From: Adiantum capillus-veneris
Lineage: Eukaryota; Streptophyta; Polypodiopsida; Polypodiales; Pteridaceae
DNA: 63,404 bases
Assembly (NCBI GenBank): GCA_014529385.2
Contig: JABFUD020000226.1
Coordinates: forward strand, 1-63,404
Direction of reading: 5' to 3'
Shown here: one piece after another, positions 33,529 through 45,739 of the stretch
Layout of the letters: the number at the start of each line of letters is the position of its first letter
Numbering within the stretch: the first letter of the stretch is position 1
The notes under the pieces: generated by a model
The model's database searches: none
Told to the model about the DNA's origin: nothing
What the model saw: only the letters and a program-made list of their open reading frames with translations
Program-made: the position numbers and the translations under genes

Positions 33529-36500
33529 ATGATCTATGAGACCAACTCACGCTTGCGAATAAGCTTTTGGAATTGTAACGGGTATCCATGGAATGCGGGA
33601 ATTGGCATTGATGAGCTTACCAATGACTCCGATGTGATACTTCTTGTCGAAACATGGGAGCATGATGCGCAACAAATTCTTGGATTTGACAAATACGATG
33701 TGCATTCTTTGATGTGGGCAAAAAATGCAAAGCAACGAAGAGGCCAAGGAGGCGTAGCATGTATGACCAAAAAGGGTTTGAAAGATGTTTCCATTGTCAA
33801 AGAAGATAAGTATAAACGCTACTTATGGCTGAAAATCAGCCCACCAAATGGTCAAGTCATGTTTGTGGCCGGTTGCTACATTCCTCACTATGACTCCAAC
33901 TTTTATGCTTGCTTGAATATGGATAGAGATCAGCCCTTTGTTGAACTAGAGGAAGACATTGCTCATTACAAGGATCAAGGTGAAGTCATTGTTTTTGGAG
34001 ACATGAATGCTCGCACAAATATGCTACAACACGACACACAACAAGTAGACATGCCGCATGTCTCAAGAAGAATGGATGACTCATACATGTATAATCGAAG
34101 TTCTAATGATGCAAAAGAAGTGGATCACTATGGAAAGTCACTTCTACATATGTGCAATAGTACCGGAATGCTCATTGCAAATGGTGTATCTCTATGGCAA
34201 GGCACCAATGACTTTACATGTAGAAAGCACAACGGTGCTAGCGTGATTGACTATATGTTGTTCTCGGAAGCCACTCTAGAATGCATACAAAGCTTTACAC
34301 TTGGTGAATGGAATCCGGAATCGGATCATAGGATGTTATGTATTGACCTCAAGTGTGGTAAACGGCCCGAGCATGTAGCCTCCAATCATGATGTGAATCA
34401 TTTGTACCTACGTCTAGACTTCAAACGAGCACTTATATATGCTGATATGGTGGACCAAATGTTAAGCATGATAGAGCATCAAGAGAGCCCAACATTAGAA
34501 TGCAAGTGGAAAGTTTTCAAAGAAGTAATTTTCTCTTGTGCGAAGGAATGCTTTTCGGTGAAACACATGTCTTGCAAAAGGTCTAAGAAGGGTAGCACCA
34601 AGAAGAAATGGTTTGACATGGAATGTAGTCAAGTCCGAAAACACTTGCTAAGATTGGATGCAATCAAAGACAAGGAAGTTTACTTGGAATGTTTACACAC
34701 ATACAAAGCACTTGTTCAAAGGAAGAGGAGAAGGTGGGAAGTCGAAAAACAACTTCTTTTAGCACAAGAGAAAGCACATGCATGTGGCAAGTTTTGGCAA
34801 AATCTAAAAGGCAAGCGCGTTGAGAGCTTTGGTGACTTGACTCTTGAGGATATGTATATGCATTGTAAGAATCTCTATGAGCAACCCAATGTTGATAAGA
34901 TGGAGTGTTGTAGCTCCCTTCCGTTTATGTCTCCCTTCTTTACCATTGAAGATGTATGCCGCGCGCTTGAGAAACTTGCTACTCGTAAGGCAGGTGACCT
35001 TCAAGGTGTCAAGGCTGAAATGATTAAATGGACAAGCAAGAAAACATGATATTGGATATGCGATATGTTTAACCTTGCACTTCAGTATGGCATGCCTCAT
35101 GATTGGAGTGCAAATTGGATCAAACCTTTGCACAAAGGAGGAGATGTAAACAATGTGAACAACTATCACACTATAATGGTTGGTTCTTTAATGGCAAAGT
35201 TATTTGGATGTATCATGGAGATGAAGATAAGTAAATGGGCTGAAAAGAATGGCAAACGTGCACTTGGCCAAGCAGGTTTTCGAAAGCATCATAGCACTAT
35301 CGATCACCTTGTCACTCTTCGAGTTCTTATGGAAGCGTCTCGATTGAAAGGAAAAAAGTTGTATTGTTGCTTTGTGGATTTCAAGAAAGCTTTTGACATG
35401 GTACCGCGAGGAAATCTTTGGAGACGTATGCAAAGCCTTCAAGTGCCGAGAGAATTTATGCATGCAGTCTTTCGCATCTACCAAAAAGTGATATGTCGAT
35501 TACGTATGGGAGATGGAATTTCAGAATTTTTTGCAAGCACTATTGGTGTCAAACAAGGATGCCCACTTTCCCCAACCCTCTTTGGGCTACTCATTGATGA
35601 ATTGGAATGCATGGTTCTTGACTTTATGCAGCAAGAAGGCATAGAAGAGGTTAAGATTGGAAATGCGGTGATCATGCTTTTGCTCTATGCTGATGATGTA
35701 GTGCTCTTGGCACATACCTTAGAAGATGCACAAAAGCTTATGAGTGTCTTGGAACGCTTTTGCCTACATAGCGGGCTGATCGTGAATGGATCCAAAACCA
35801 AGGTTATGCTTGTAAAGACCCTCAATGATGAAAATCCATGCATTGTATATAACAATGAGAAACTTGAAGTGGTAGATCACTTCAAGTACCTTGGCCTTGA
35901 GGTTCCATCCAATCATAAATGGAAGGATTGTGCAATGCGTCGCTTGGAAGCCGGAAAGAGGGCCTATTATGCATTTGAGAACATGTGCAATGCAGGAGAG
36001 ATCAAGTGTTGGGCTCTCAAAAAGTACCTCTTTGACACATTGGTGACACCGGTGCTTCTTTATGGAGTGGAGGTGTGGGGTGGAAGCATCGGGAAGTCTA
36101 CTTGGAAAGAGTTTGAGAATGTCCAAAAGCGTTTTCTCACCAACTTTCTCCAAGTCAAGACACAAACACCCTACATGCTCTTACTTCTTGAGTCCGGATT
36201 GCTTCCCATTGAGGTCTTGGGCATGCAAAGGGTTGTGGAGTACATGCGTAAGACACAACGTAGCCCTTTGCATCGACTTCCTAGAATCGCATATGAAGCA
36301 AGTCAAATGGTTCAAAAGACATGCAAGAGCAAAATACTAAGTTCGGGGTGGATGCTTGATATCAAGAAATGGTTTGGAAGATGGGATGCATGTCACTTGG
36401 TCAAGGATGCGTCGATCGACTCCCAAGTTAATGAGGCCTTCTTACAACGCCAATGTATCACGGCTTGGGAGAAATCCGGAGGTTCTCGCTTCAGCCATTA

Positions 36501-36828
36501 CACCACACACGTTGCCCCAAACTACAAATCTCTCTTCTTCTCGGAACGAGGTAACCGAACCCATTCCTACATCCTTGAGCCCATCCCGTTGAGTGCGATC
36601 CGCACCATTGCCTCCATTCGGCTTAGCTCCCATTCTCTACGCTGCGAGACAGGACGTTGGGGCACTGGCGAGGAGTTTCATCGACTTTGCACCTTATGCC
36701 CTCGTCAAGTGCGAGAGAGTGAGTACCAATCACTACTTGAGTGCTCAGCTTTTGACCACATTAGGTCCTCTTTTCCCCATATATTCAGCCATGATCTCTC
36801 CCTACATACCTTCCTCTCCCAACCATGA
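33529..36828 (+). pseudogene. LINE ORF2: apurinic-type endonuclease plus reverse transcriptase, one nonsense codon
   Basis: One frame of about 1,100 codons, broken only by TGA at 35047. The endonuclease spans residues ~6-275: SFWNCNG, LLVETW, VFGDMNARTN, ASVIDYMLFS and SDHRMLCIDL are the EEP catalytic motifs. RT spans residues ~515-790: GQAGFRKHHSTIDHL, FVDFKKAFDMV, GVKQGCPLSPTLF, the catalytic LLYADDVVLLA and FKYLGLEV. The C-terminal region has a CTLC...LLEC cysteine motif at about 36688-36744. No RNase H domain is evident. The protein nicks target DNA and primes reverse transcription there. It is nearly intact and so probably one of the younger insertions. The clade cannot be fixed by eye; it does not read like a standard plant L1. 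Confidence 0.85.
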
Positions 36829-36957
36829 TGTGGACTCTCTATTGCGACGCTCATTTTAGCCATTTTTGAGCATCGAGAGTCACTTATGAACTCCACTCAC
36901 ACCACGTGACATGTTCATTTGGTCCCATAGGTCATATTTGACCTCCCAGGACGATAA
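36829..36957 (+). other. LINE 3' UTR
   Basis: A short unique segment between the ORF2 stop and the TATC/CT tail. No poly(A) stretch or AATAAA-like end is seen. Confidence 0.6.
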
Positions 36958-37135
36958 TAGAACTATCTATCTATCTATCTATCTCTCTCTCTCTCCCTCC
37001 CCCTCTCTATCTCTATTATCTCTCTTTCCCTATTTCTCTCCCTCTCTATCTACTCTCTCTCTTTCCATATCTCTCTCTATTCCTCTCTTTCCCCCCCCCC
37101 TCCCTCTCTCCCTCTCTCTCTCCCGCTCTTTCCCC

Positions 37136-37182
<47 letters not shown>

Positions 37183-37316
37183 TTCTCTCCCTTACTATCT
37201 ACTCTTTCTCTCTCCCTCTCTATCTCTATTCTCTCTCTTTCCCTATTTCTGTCCCTCTCTAGCTACGCTCTCTCTTTCCCTATCTCTCTCTGTTTTCCTC
37301 TCTTTCCCTCTCTCTT

Positions 37317-37361
<45 letters not shown>

Positions 37362-37397
37362 CCTCCCTCCCTCTTTCCCCTCTTTCTCTCTCTCCCC

Positions 37398-37466
<69 letters not shown>

Positions 37467-37478
37467 TATATCTCTCTA

Positions 37479-37519
<41 letters not shown>

Positions 37520-37534
37520 TTCTCCCCCTTTCTA

Positions 37535-37592
<58 letters not shown>

Positions 37593-37750
37593 ATCTCTCT
37601 CCCTCTTTCCCTATCTCTCTCTCTCTCTCTTTCCCTATCTGTCTGTATTCCTCTCTTTTTCTCGTTTCCTATCCCTCTCTCTCTCTCTCTCTCTATCTCT
37701 CATTCTCTCTATTTCTATCCCTATTCCTATCTCTATCTCTCCCTCTTTCT

Positions 37751-37812
<62 letters not shown>

Positions 37813-37834
37813 CTATCTCTCTCTCTTCTTCTAC

Positions 37835-37910
<76 letters not shown>

Positions 37911-38037
37911 TATATATATATATATATGTATGTATTTCTCTCCCTCTCTATCTACTCTCTCTCTTGTTCTATCCCTCTCTATCTCTCTTTCATTATCTCT
38001 CTATCTTTCCCTCTTTCCTTATCTCTCTCTTTCTGTT

Positions 38038-38076
<39 letters not shown>

Positions 38077-38157
38077 CTATCCCTCTCTTTTCCTATTTCT
38101 CTCTCTTTCCCCCCCCTCTCTCTCTCTATCCCTCATCTCTCTCCCTCTTTCTCTCAT

Positions 38158-38213
<56 letters not shown>

Positions 38214-38261
38214 TCTATCCCTATCTCTCTCTTCTTCTACCCCTCTATCTATACCTCTTTG

Positions 38262-38299
<38 letters not shown>

Positions 38300-38385
38300 G
38301 CTCTCTTTCTATTTCTCTCTCTCTCTCTATCTATCCCTTATTCTCTCTATCTCTATCTCTCCCTCTTTCTCTCATTCTCTCTTTA

Positions 38386-38425
<40 letters not shown>

Positions 38426-38472
38426 TCTCCCTCTCATTAATTATCTCTCTCTTTATCTACCCCTATCCCTCT

Positions 38473-38521
<49 letters not shown>

Positions 38522-38630
38522 CCTCTCTATCTATTTCCCTTCTCCTCTCTCTCTATTAATCCCTCTCCATTTATCTCCCTCTCTTTAAGTTTATCTCTCT
38601 CTCTCTCTCTCTCTCCATCTATCTATCTAT

Positions 38631-38672
<42 letters not shown>

Positions 38673-38689
38673 ATCTATTTCTCTCTCTT

Positions 38690-38752
<63 letters not shown>

Positions 38753-38760
38753 TTCTATCT
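36958..38760 (+). repeat. 1.8-kb pyrimidine (CT-rich) microsatellite tract
   Basis: Begins with (TATC)n right after the LINE 3' UTR and continues as (CT)n with scattered CCCT, TTTC and TATC variants to 38760. An (AT)n block of about 50 bp sits at 37874-37928. Serine/leucine-only open frames here are products of the repeat. Confidence 0.95.
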
Positions 38761-38794
38761 AACAAACTTAACATTTGTATGTAACATTCTATCC

Positions 38795-38878
38795 AAACAA
38801 GCCCAGCAAAGCAATCATTTCCAAACAAGCCTAGAAAAGCAACCATTTCCAAACAAGCCAAGCAAAGCAACGATTTCC
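38795..38878 (+). repeat. Three 28-bp tandem repeats
   Basis: Units at 38795, 38823 and 38851 read AAACAAGCC(C/T/A)AG(C/A)AAAGCAA followed by a variable CATTTCC end. Confidence 0.9.
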
Positions 38879-38917
38879 AAATGAGCAAGGTATGTTATGG
38901 ATTTTTTTTAAAAAAAT

Positions 38918-38951
38918 GCGCGCGCGCGCGCGCGTGTAGTAGTAGTAGTAG
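38918..38951 (+). repeat. (GC)n followed by (TAG)n
   Basis: About eight GC units, a Z-DNA-prone sequence, followed by five TAG units. Confidence 0.9.
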
Positions 38952-38959
38952 AGAACAAA

Positions 38960-39665
38960 AGGTAAAGAGAGGGGAGGTGCTTTGTTTTGTGTTTACCTCT
39001 TTCTTTGTAGCACGGTTGATCTTTGGCTAGGTTGAGCTTCCAAGGACGATGGAGGAAAACCCCTTTTGACGAAACCCCCTTCAATTTTTTGCTTCCAAAG
39101 ACGATGGCAGAAACTTGGACGAAACTCCCTTCGATGAAACTTGGGTAGCTTGGAGAAGGAGAGAGAGGGAAGGGAGAGGTGGGGTGGAGGAGGGGAGGGG
39201 GGGGGAAGCCTGGGAGCGATGGCGGAGAGCAAGAACGCAGAGTATGCAACAAAAACACGGCATCCTCTACCTTCTTGCCTATTTTAGGTGCCATGAATTA
39301 CCACGGATATTACCGCGTACATTACCGCGTCTATTACCGCAGCCATTCATTCCAAACGGATACATGAAAATTCGAGGTTGCAGTGGGGGGGGGGGCGGGG
39401 TGTAACAAACCACCCCCTCTACCCTTAGCTATACATTATTTTATTTTTTAGCCTTTTGAGTTTTTTGATGAAAATTTTTAGTTTTTTATGGATACTTTAT
39501 TTTGTAGTACTTTTAAATGTTTATTAGTTGCATTTTTTAAGTTCTCTTTTTAGTTAAAAATAATTTTAGCACTCATTGTAATTTATTCCCTTTGACCTTA
39601 ACTTTTTGTAAAATTTTTAATGGAATTAAGGGCTTTTCTAATTATTTATTTTTTAGGACACATGA
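38960..39665. other. CACTA internal DNA with ATTACCGCG repeats
   Basis: Unrecognised except for a cluster at 39294-39345 of ATTACCACGG, ATTACCGCGT (twice) and ATTACCGCAG, matching the subterminal motifs at 29.5-29.7 kb. The remainder up to the TNP2 gene is T-rich, as in an intron or promoter. Confidence 0.45.
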
Positions 39666-39669
39666 CTAA

Positions 39670-40956
39670 ATAAAAAATATTTTGTGTGTGCGGGACATTG
39701 ATTGGGATGATCGTGGTCCTCCTAGAGGCGTCGAGCACGATCGTGGGCTCAAGGAAAAACTCTATTGTCCTTGCGCCAAGTGCAAAAGGGCAATCCCTTG
39801 CTTGAGGTGCATTGCTTTGGAGCACATGGAGAATGAAGGGCTTTGGCATCCTCAAAAAAGCGCTCGGAGAGATGATAGCACGACTCACCCGTCGCTTGAG
39901 GAGGTGCCCCATTGGTCTATATTCGGTGGTGGTGCAGAGGCATGTAAGGCCGAACGGCAAAGGGAACAGCGACTGGGCGATTTGGGTGCACCGCATGGTG
40001 ATCCTCCCGTTGGCTCTACGTCCGCAGCTCCTATGGCATCTCCGTCGCACTTTGAGGCAGAGGATGAGCACATGTTCGACATGTGTGATGAGTTACTAGA
40101 TCATGAGCGCGGCGTATGCGAGGAGGATTTTCAGCCCTGCACTAAACGGGCTGCCGAAATGGAGGATATATTGATGATGAGTGCCCGAACACCTCTTTAC
40201 GACGGTGCATGGTACTCGGTGCTCCAAGCATCGTTGGAAGTCCTCAACTTGCAAGAAAAATTTGGTTGGAGTAATGCAAGTGTCGATGCACTACTTCTCT
40301 GACTATGGAATGTCGCTTTTTATATACTGTCCACTCGCTTTATGGTGCCGTCTTCTAGGAATTATATTTAATACGCATGTTCGTTGTAGTTTGATGGGCA
40401 AAATGTTACCAGAAGATCACCACATGCCTCCAGATCATCGACAAGCTAGATCGTACGGCACTGCACTTGGAATGGAGTATGAGCGCATCCATGTGTGCAT
40501 GAAGGATTGCATGCTATACCGCAATGAGCATGCACATGCTACCTCATGTCCCGTGTGCGGGAGGGCACGATACAAGATAGGAGTGAGCGGGGTGCACCCA
40601 CCCCACAAGGTATTGAGACATTTTCTATTAATTCCTTGCATCCAACACATCTTTAAAAGCAGGTCTATCGTGGAGCTTCTTGCATGGCACGTGGACCATC
40701 GCTCAAATGATGGAATGATGTGTGTCCCTGCCGATTCACCTGCATGAAGGCACATTTAAACTCAATGTCCAGAGTTTGGGTTGAAGCCTCGACACTTGAG
40801 ACTTGGGTTAGCAAGTGATGGTGTCAACCCCTTCGGCACTAAGTCTAGTTCATGGAGCACTTGGCCTGTGGTGATCGCCAACTACAATATTCCACCATGG
40901 AAGACAACCAAGAAGGGAAATATACTTCTTTCCTTGCTTGTGCCAGGGAAGTACAA
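39670..40956 (+). pseudogene. CACTA TNP2 transposase, 5' part (split by Gypsy-3)
   Basis: The N-terminus fits the Transpos_assoc domain: LYCPCAKCKR (39760-39790), then EHMENEGLW. PLYDGAWYSVLQASLEVLNL (40190-40250) is the linker, and after frame changes the TNP2 core reads RNEHAHATSCPVCGRARYK (40510-40575), VLRHFLLIPCIQHIF, LAWHVDHRSNDG, PADSPA, then RHLRLGLASDGVNPFG, WPVVIANYNIPPW and ILLSLLVPGK. The text breaks off mid-motif at 40956 where the Gypsy-3 LTR begins and resumes at 60640. TNP2 cuts and rejoins CACTA ends. It also carries its own frameshifts (near 40300) and a stop at 40745. Confidence 0.85.
40952..40956 (+). other. Target-site duplication of Gypsy-3 (left)
   Basis: TACAA here and at 60635-60639 flank the two Gypsy-3 LTRs exactly. 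Confidence 0.9.
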
Positions 40957-42657
<1,701 letters not shown>

Positions 42658-42670
42658 TTGGTATTAGAGC
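42658..42670 (+). other. Gypsy-3 primer-binding site
   Basis: TTGGTATTAGAGC, one change from the tRNA-iMet site, directly at the LTR end. Confidence 0.85.
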
Positions 42671-43667
42671 ACAAGGTTTCTCATTTCTTGCTCAAGAAGG
42701 GAGGTCCTCAAGCTATCTATAAATGGTTGGTATTATTCATTGCATGTGAGTAAGTATAATAGGTATTTTTCAGCCTTGGAGTGCGCCTGCATTTGTGCAT
42801 TAACGGGGCATCACTTGTGATGTCCCTGCCCCTTTTTGAGAGGAGCGGAGTACCTTTGATAGGTCTCCAATCCTGAAAAAGAAAAACCAACGGACATTGC
42901 CTTAGCTACTACGTAGCCACGGGCATGAACCGTTAGTGAAGGATTGGTCCTATCTCGCTATGGCGGAGCGTGACCACCATAACCCTATCTAAAAACTATC
43001 TATAATCAAATATAACTAAAAGTATAAATCTTAGAGTGACCAACCTGTGCGCTTTTTTCCCCATGTTTCAGAAGCACAGCCGCCAAGGTTGGTCTCTTTT
43101 AATATTTATGACTTAAAAAAAAAAAAATTCTAGCGTTGGAAAGTTACCCAACTCATCGGGTACACCCATCCATAGAATGATACCGTCGGGGTATCATTCT
43201 CCCACTTTCCACACCACACTCACCCTTCTTTTGTTATCTAATTACTACCACACTGTTTATATGTTCCTTTACTTTATTTATGATACTGGTTCGTTAAAAC
43301 AGTCCTTCAAACAGTATTACAAACAATAGTCAAACAAGAAGTCGTCCAATTTCAAACCAACAACCCTTGGATTAGGTTCACTCAAGAATCTCTACTGGCG
43401 CTATTATGTTCGATCGGTATATAAATTATTTATAAAAACCCTTGTCCTCATGAGCGTCCCATACCGCTCGACAAGTACTCGTTGTGCTAATCTGGACGTA
43501 CTCCCACAACAGCAACAACGATGCCAATCTGAGCGTCATCCTCACGCCACGACAAAACAAAACTGCAGTATCCTGCTGGGCTAATCTGGGTGTACTCCCA
43601 CCACAACATCAGCGGTGCCATCCTGGGCGTCATCTCACGCCTCGACAACTGCCACATAATACCAGCG

Positions 43668-44018
43668 CTAACAAGTAGAGAGACTTGAGAGAAACCCTAC
43701 CGAAGGTTTTGGACAAACATTCTTTCCTATAGCAACCAGTTTAACCAGACATTCTTTCCTACTTGTCAAACATATGCCGAATTTCTTGGGGTTAAGCCCC
43801 TTGGTTTCGGTCCGTGTTTTCTTTTCATAAGGTAAATAATATATTCCTATGGTCTCGCATATGCAATGATGCATAACTTGAACTGCAATACTAACATGTA
43901 CCATAGCTCCGATTGGTCCGATTGGTGGAGACATAACATGTTTCGCAGGAGTTCCACCGTTACTTGTACCAGCTTCATGATCTTTAGCGCCTTGGGTTCG
44001 AGCACGCTTTGGAGCCAT
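43668..44018 (-). CDS. LTR-encoded frame (gag exon 1 copy) in the 3' LTR
   Basis: 116 residues starting MAPKRARTQGAKDHEAGTSN, a basic start typical of plant Ty3/gypsy gag. It is almost identical to the frame at 51704-51354 in the other LTR. Here the splice donor has become CAT|GTTAGT in place of CAG|GTTAGT. As part of the 3' LTR it is not expected to be used. Only the first 41 codons are likely to be coding; the rest would be intron. Confidence 0.5.
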   Translation of the reverse strand: MAPKRARTQGAKDHEAGTSNGGTPAKHVMSPPIGPIGAMVHVSIAVQVMHHCICETIGIYYLPYEKKTRTETKGLNPKKFGICLTSRKECLVKLVAIGKNVCPKPSVGFLSSLSTC

Positions 44019-44469
44019 TTTTTTGTACTACACTTATGATATACACTTAGAACTTTACATCGGTCAATTTTCCTAGTAATCTCTTGTTTTCAAAGAGAGT
44101 CTCTAATTTGAACCCTCGCCAACTCGGATTCACACTTAGTGTTGTTGTTCTACATCTAATTTCTATACATCAAATATTTGCTAATCGTAATTAATCAAAA
44201 ATTAAGTGTGCAAACTACGAGTGAAAGTTTAGGACTGCATTACTTTTATGCATGACATTTCTAATCCAATTCTAACTTCCATTTCTATACTTCAACTAAA
44301 TCAATTTTTAGTATTATTCAAAATTCTACTTAATCTAATTGACAATAAAATTGTTGAATGATAATTTCATCATGTATAATAAGAATATGATGAGTTCTCT
44401 TATGTATTAACTTTCAATTAACTATGCATAAGTTAATGGTGAAGATGTACTAACTAGAGAGAGTAGGTA

Positions 44470-44950
44470 TACGTAGAGAGATTAGAGTAAGAGAAAACAT
44501 ACACACACATCTTTTCTAAAGTTAATTGAATCTTACTAATCTATTAGAGAGATTAGAGTAAAAGATAGCACACATACACACATATCCTTCTTAAAACTAA
44601 TTGAATCTTACTAATCTATTAGAGAAATTAGAGTAAGAGATAGCACACACACACACACACATAGCTAATTGAATCTTACTAATCTATTAGAGAAATTAGA
44701 GTAAGAGATAGCACGCACACACACACACATATCCTTCTTTAAGTTAATTGAATCTTACTAATCTATTAGAGAGATTAGAGTAAGAGATAGCACGCACACA
44801 CACATAGCTAATTGAATCTTACTAATCTATTAGAGAGATTAGAATAAGGGATAGCCCATATATACACATATCTTTCTTAAAACTAATTGAATCTTACTAA
44901 TCTATTAGAGAGATTAGAGTAAGAGATAGCACACATACATTATTCTTAAA
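44470..44950 (-). repeat. About seven ~70-bp tandem repeats in the Gypsy-4 3' LTR
   Basis: Units share AATTGAATCTTACTAATC, TATTAGAGAGATTAGAGTAA and GAGATAGCACACA, ending in short CA runs. Each contains an inverted pair CTAATC/GATTAG that could form a small stem. They lie between the TATA box and the LTR-encoded ATG. Confidence 0.9.
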
Positions 44951-45110
44951 GTTAATTGAATGCTTAATTAATACGCACCTTATTAGTCCACTAGAGTTTT
45001 TGCTCTCTTAGTGGTTTGTGGATGCCTTCTCTCTAAGAGAAGTGGCAGCACTTCGTGAGCACTATAGACTATAGAGGCAATCTGTATGTCTAAAGTGTGA
45101 GCATGGATAC

Positions 45111-45120
45111 TCTATTTATA
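45111..45120 (-). promoter_or_regulatory. TATA box of the Gypsy-4 LTR (3' copy)
   Basis: On the minus strand TATAAATAGA, a consensus plant TATA box, about 590 nt into the LTR. The U3/R boundary would be about 30 nt further on. Confidence 0.65.
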
Positions 45121-45704
45121 GCAGAAAAGAAAACATCCAGCTTTTTTTTCCAAAAATAAAATAAAATATTTTTTTTCCAAAAATCATACCCGTGTTTTTG
45201 GTACCCTTGTGGTACCCATCAGCTTGACCACTTTGTCATTATCATCAAAAGATAAGGCCACACAGCCTCCCCTCATTAAGATTAGTCAGACTAGCCTCTC
45301 CTTTTCATGTGACAGTGTGTCCCACTTTGTCCCCTCCTATGTGAGTCCAGGTGAGTCCATGTGCCTTCATTTGTCATCCCTGTGTATTCTTTTGTCTTTA
45401 TAATTATTTTATTTATTTCCTTAATGATAATTTACTTTATATTTTTAAGTTAAACTTTACAGTCTTATATTAACTTTACAGTAGTAAAAGAAAATTCTAC
45501 AATCAGTAATAAGTCTTGCAATAAGTTAGTTAGTGATTCATATAGCTAAACATGTCAGAATTTTGTAGCGTAAATTTTAAATTCTAGGTTTTCTCAACCT
45601 ACGATTCATAATTTGAGCTTGAATATCTTAAATAATGAGTGATGGTTAAAAAAATTCAAATGCGTAATAGAACTTGTGTGAAATTTGAAACTAGAGACCT
45701 TACA

Positions 45705-45717
45705 ATCTCTCCAACTT
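45705..45717 (-). other. Gypsy-4 polypurine tract
   Basis: On the minus strand AAGTTGGAGAGAT immediately precedes the LTR start TGTAAGG. Confidence 0.75.
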
Positions 45718-45739
45718 AGAATTTGAGATGTCCTCATCT

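Larger units (their letters stand above)
32340..36960 (+). mobile_element. LINE (non-LTR retrotransposon)
   Basis: A two-ORF element: a CT-rich 5' flank, ORF1 (RNA-binding type), ORF2 (endonuclease plus reverse transcriptase), about 130 bp of 3' UTR, and a tail of TATC then CT repeats instead of poly(A). Both borders fall in pyrimidine microsatellite, so exact ends and target duplication cannot be set. It lies between the two CACTA genes. Confidence 0.8.
42816..45704 (-). repeat. Gypsy-4 3' LTR
   Basis: 2,889 bp. On the element strand it runs TGTAAGGTCTC... to ...ACATCACA. It contains the same features as the right LTR: TATA box, hairpin repeats and a 116-residue open frame. Confidence 0.92.

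Noticed and set aside
33534-36896. Minus-strand open frames of 60-133 codons across the LINE
   Set aside because: Shadows of the plus-strand ORF1/ORF2, which carry the recognisable catalytic motifs.
36911-38588. Long overlapping open frames of up to 332 codons
   Set aside because: They consist almost only of Ser, Leu, Phe, Pro and Tyr and are the translation of CT-rich microsatellite in every frame; no start context, family or composition supports a protein.
39115-39405. Gly/Glu/Arg-rich open frame upstream of TNP2 as a CACTA gene
   Set aside because: Its composition follows GA-rich simple sequence, the opposite strand is equally open, and no transposase domain is visible.
44470-44950. Regular repeats that might suggest a CRISPR array
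   Set aside because: Units are contiguous without unique spacers, vary in length, occur in both LTRs and lie in a plant retrotransposon.
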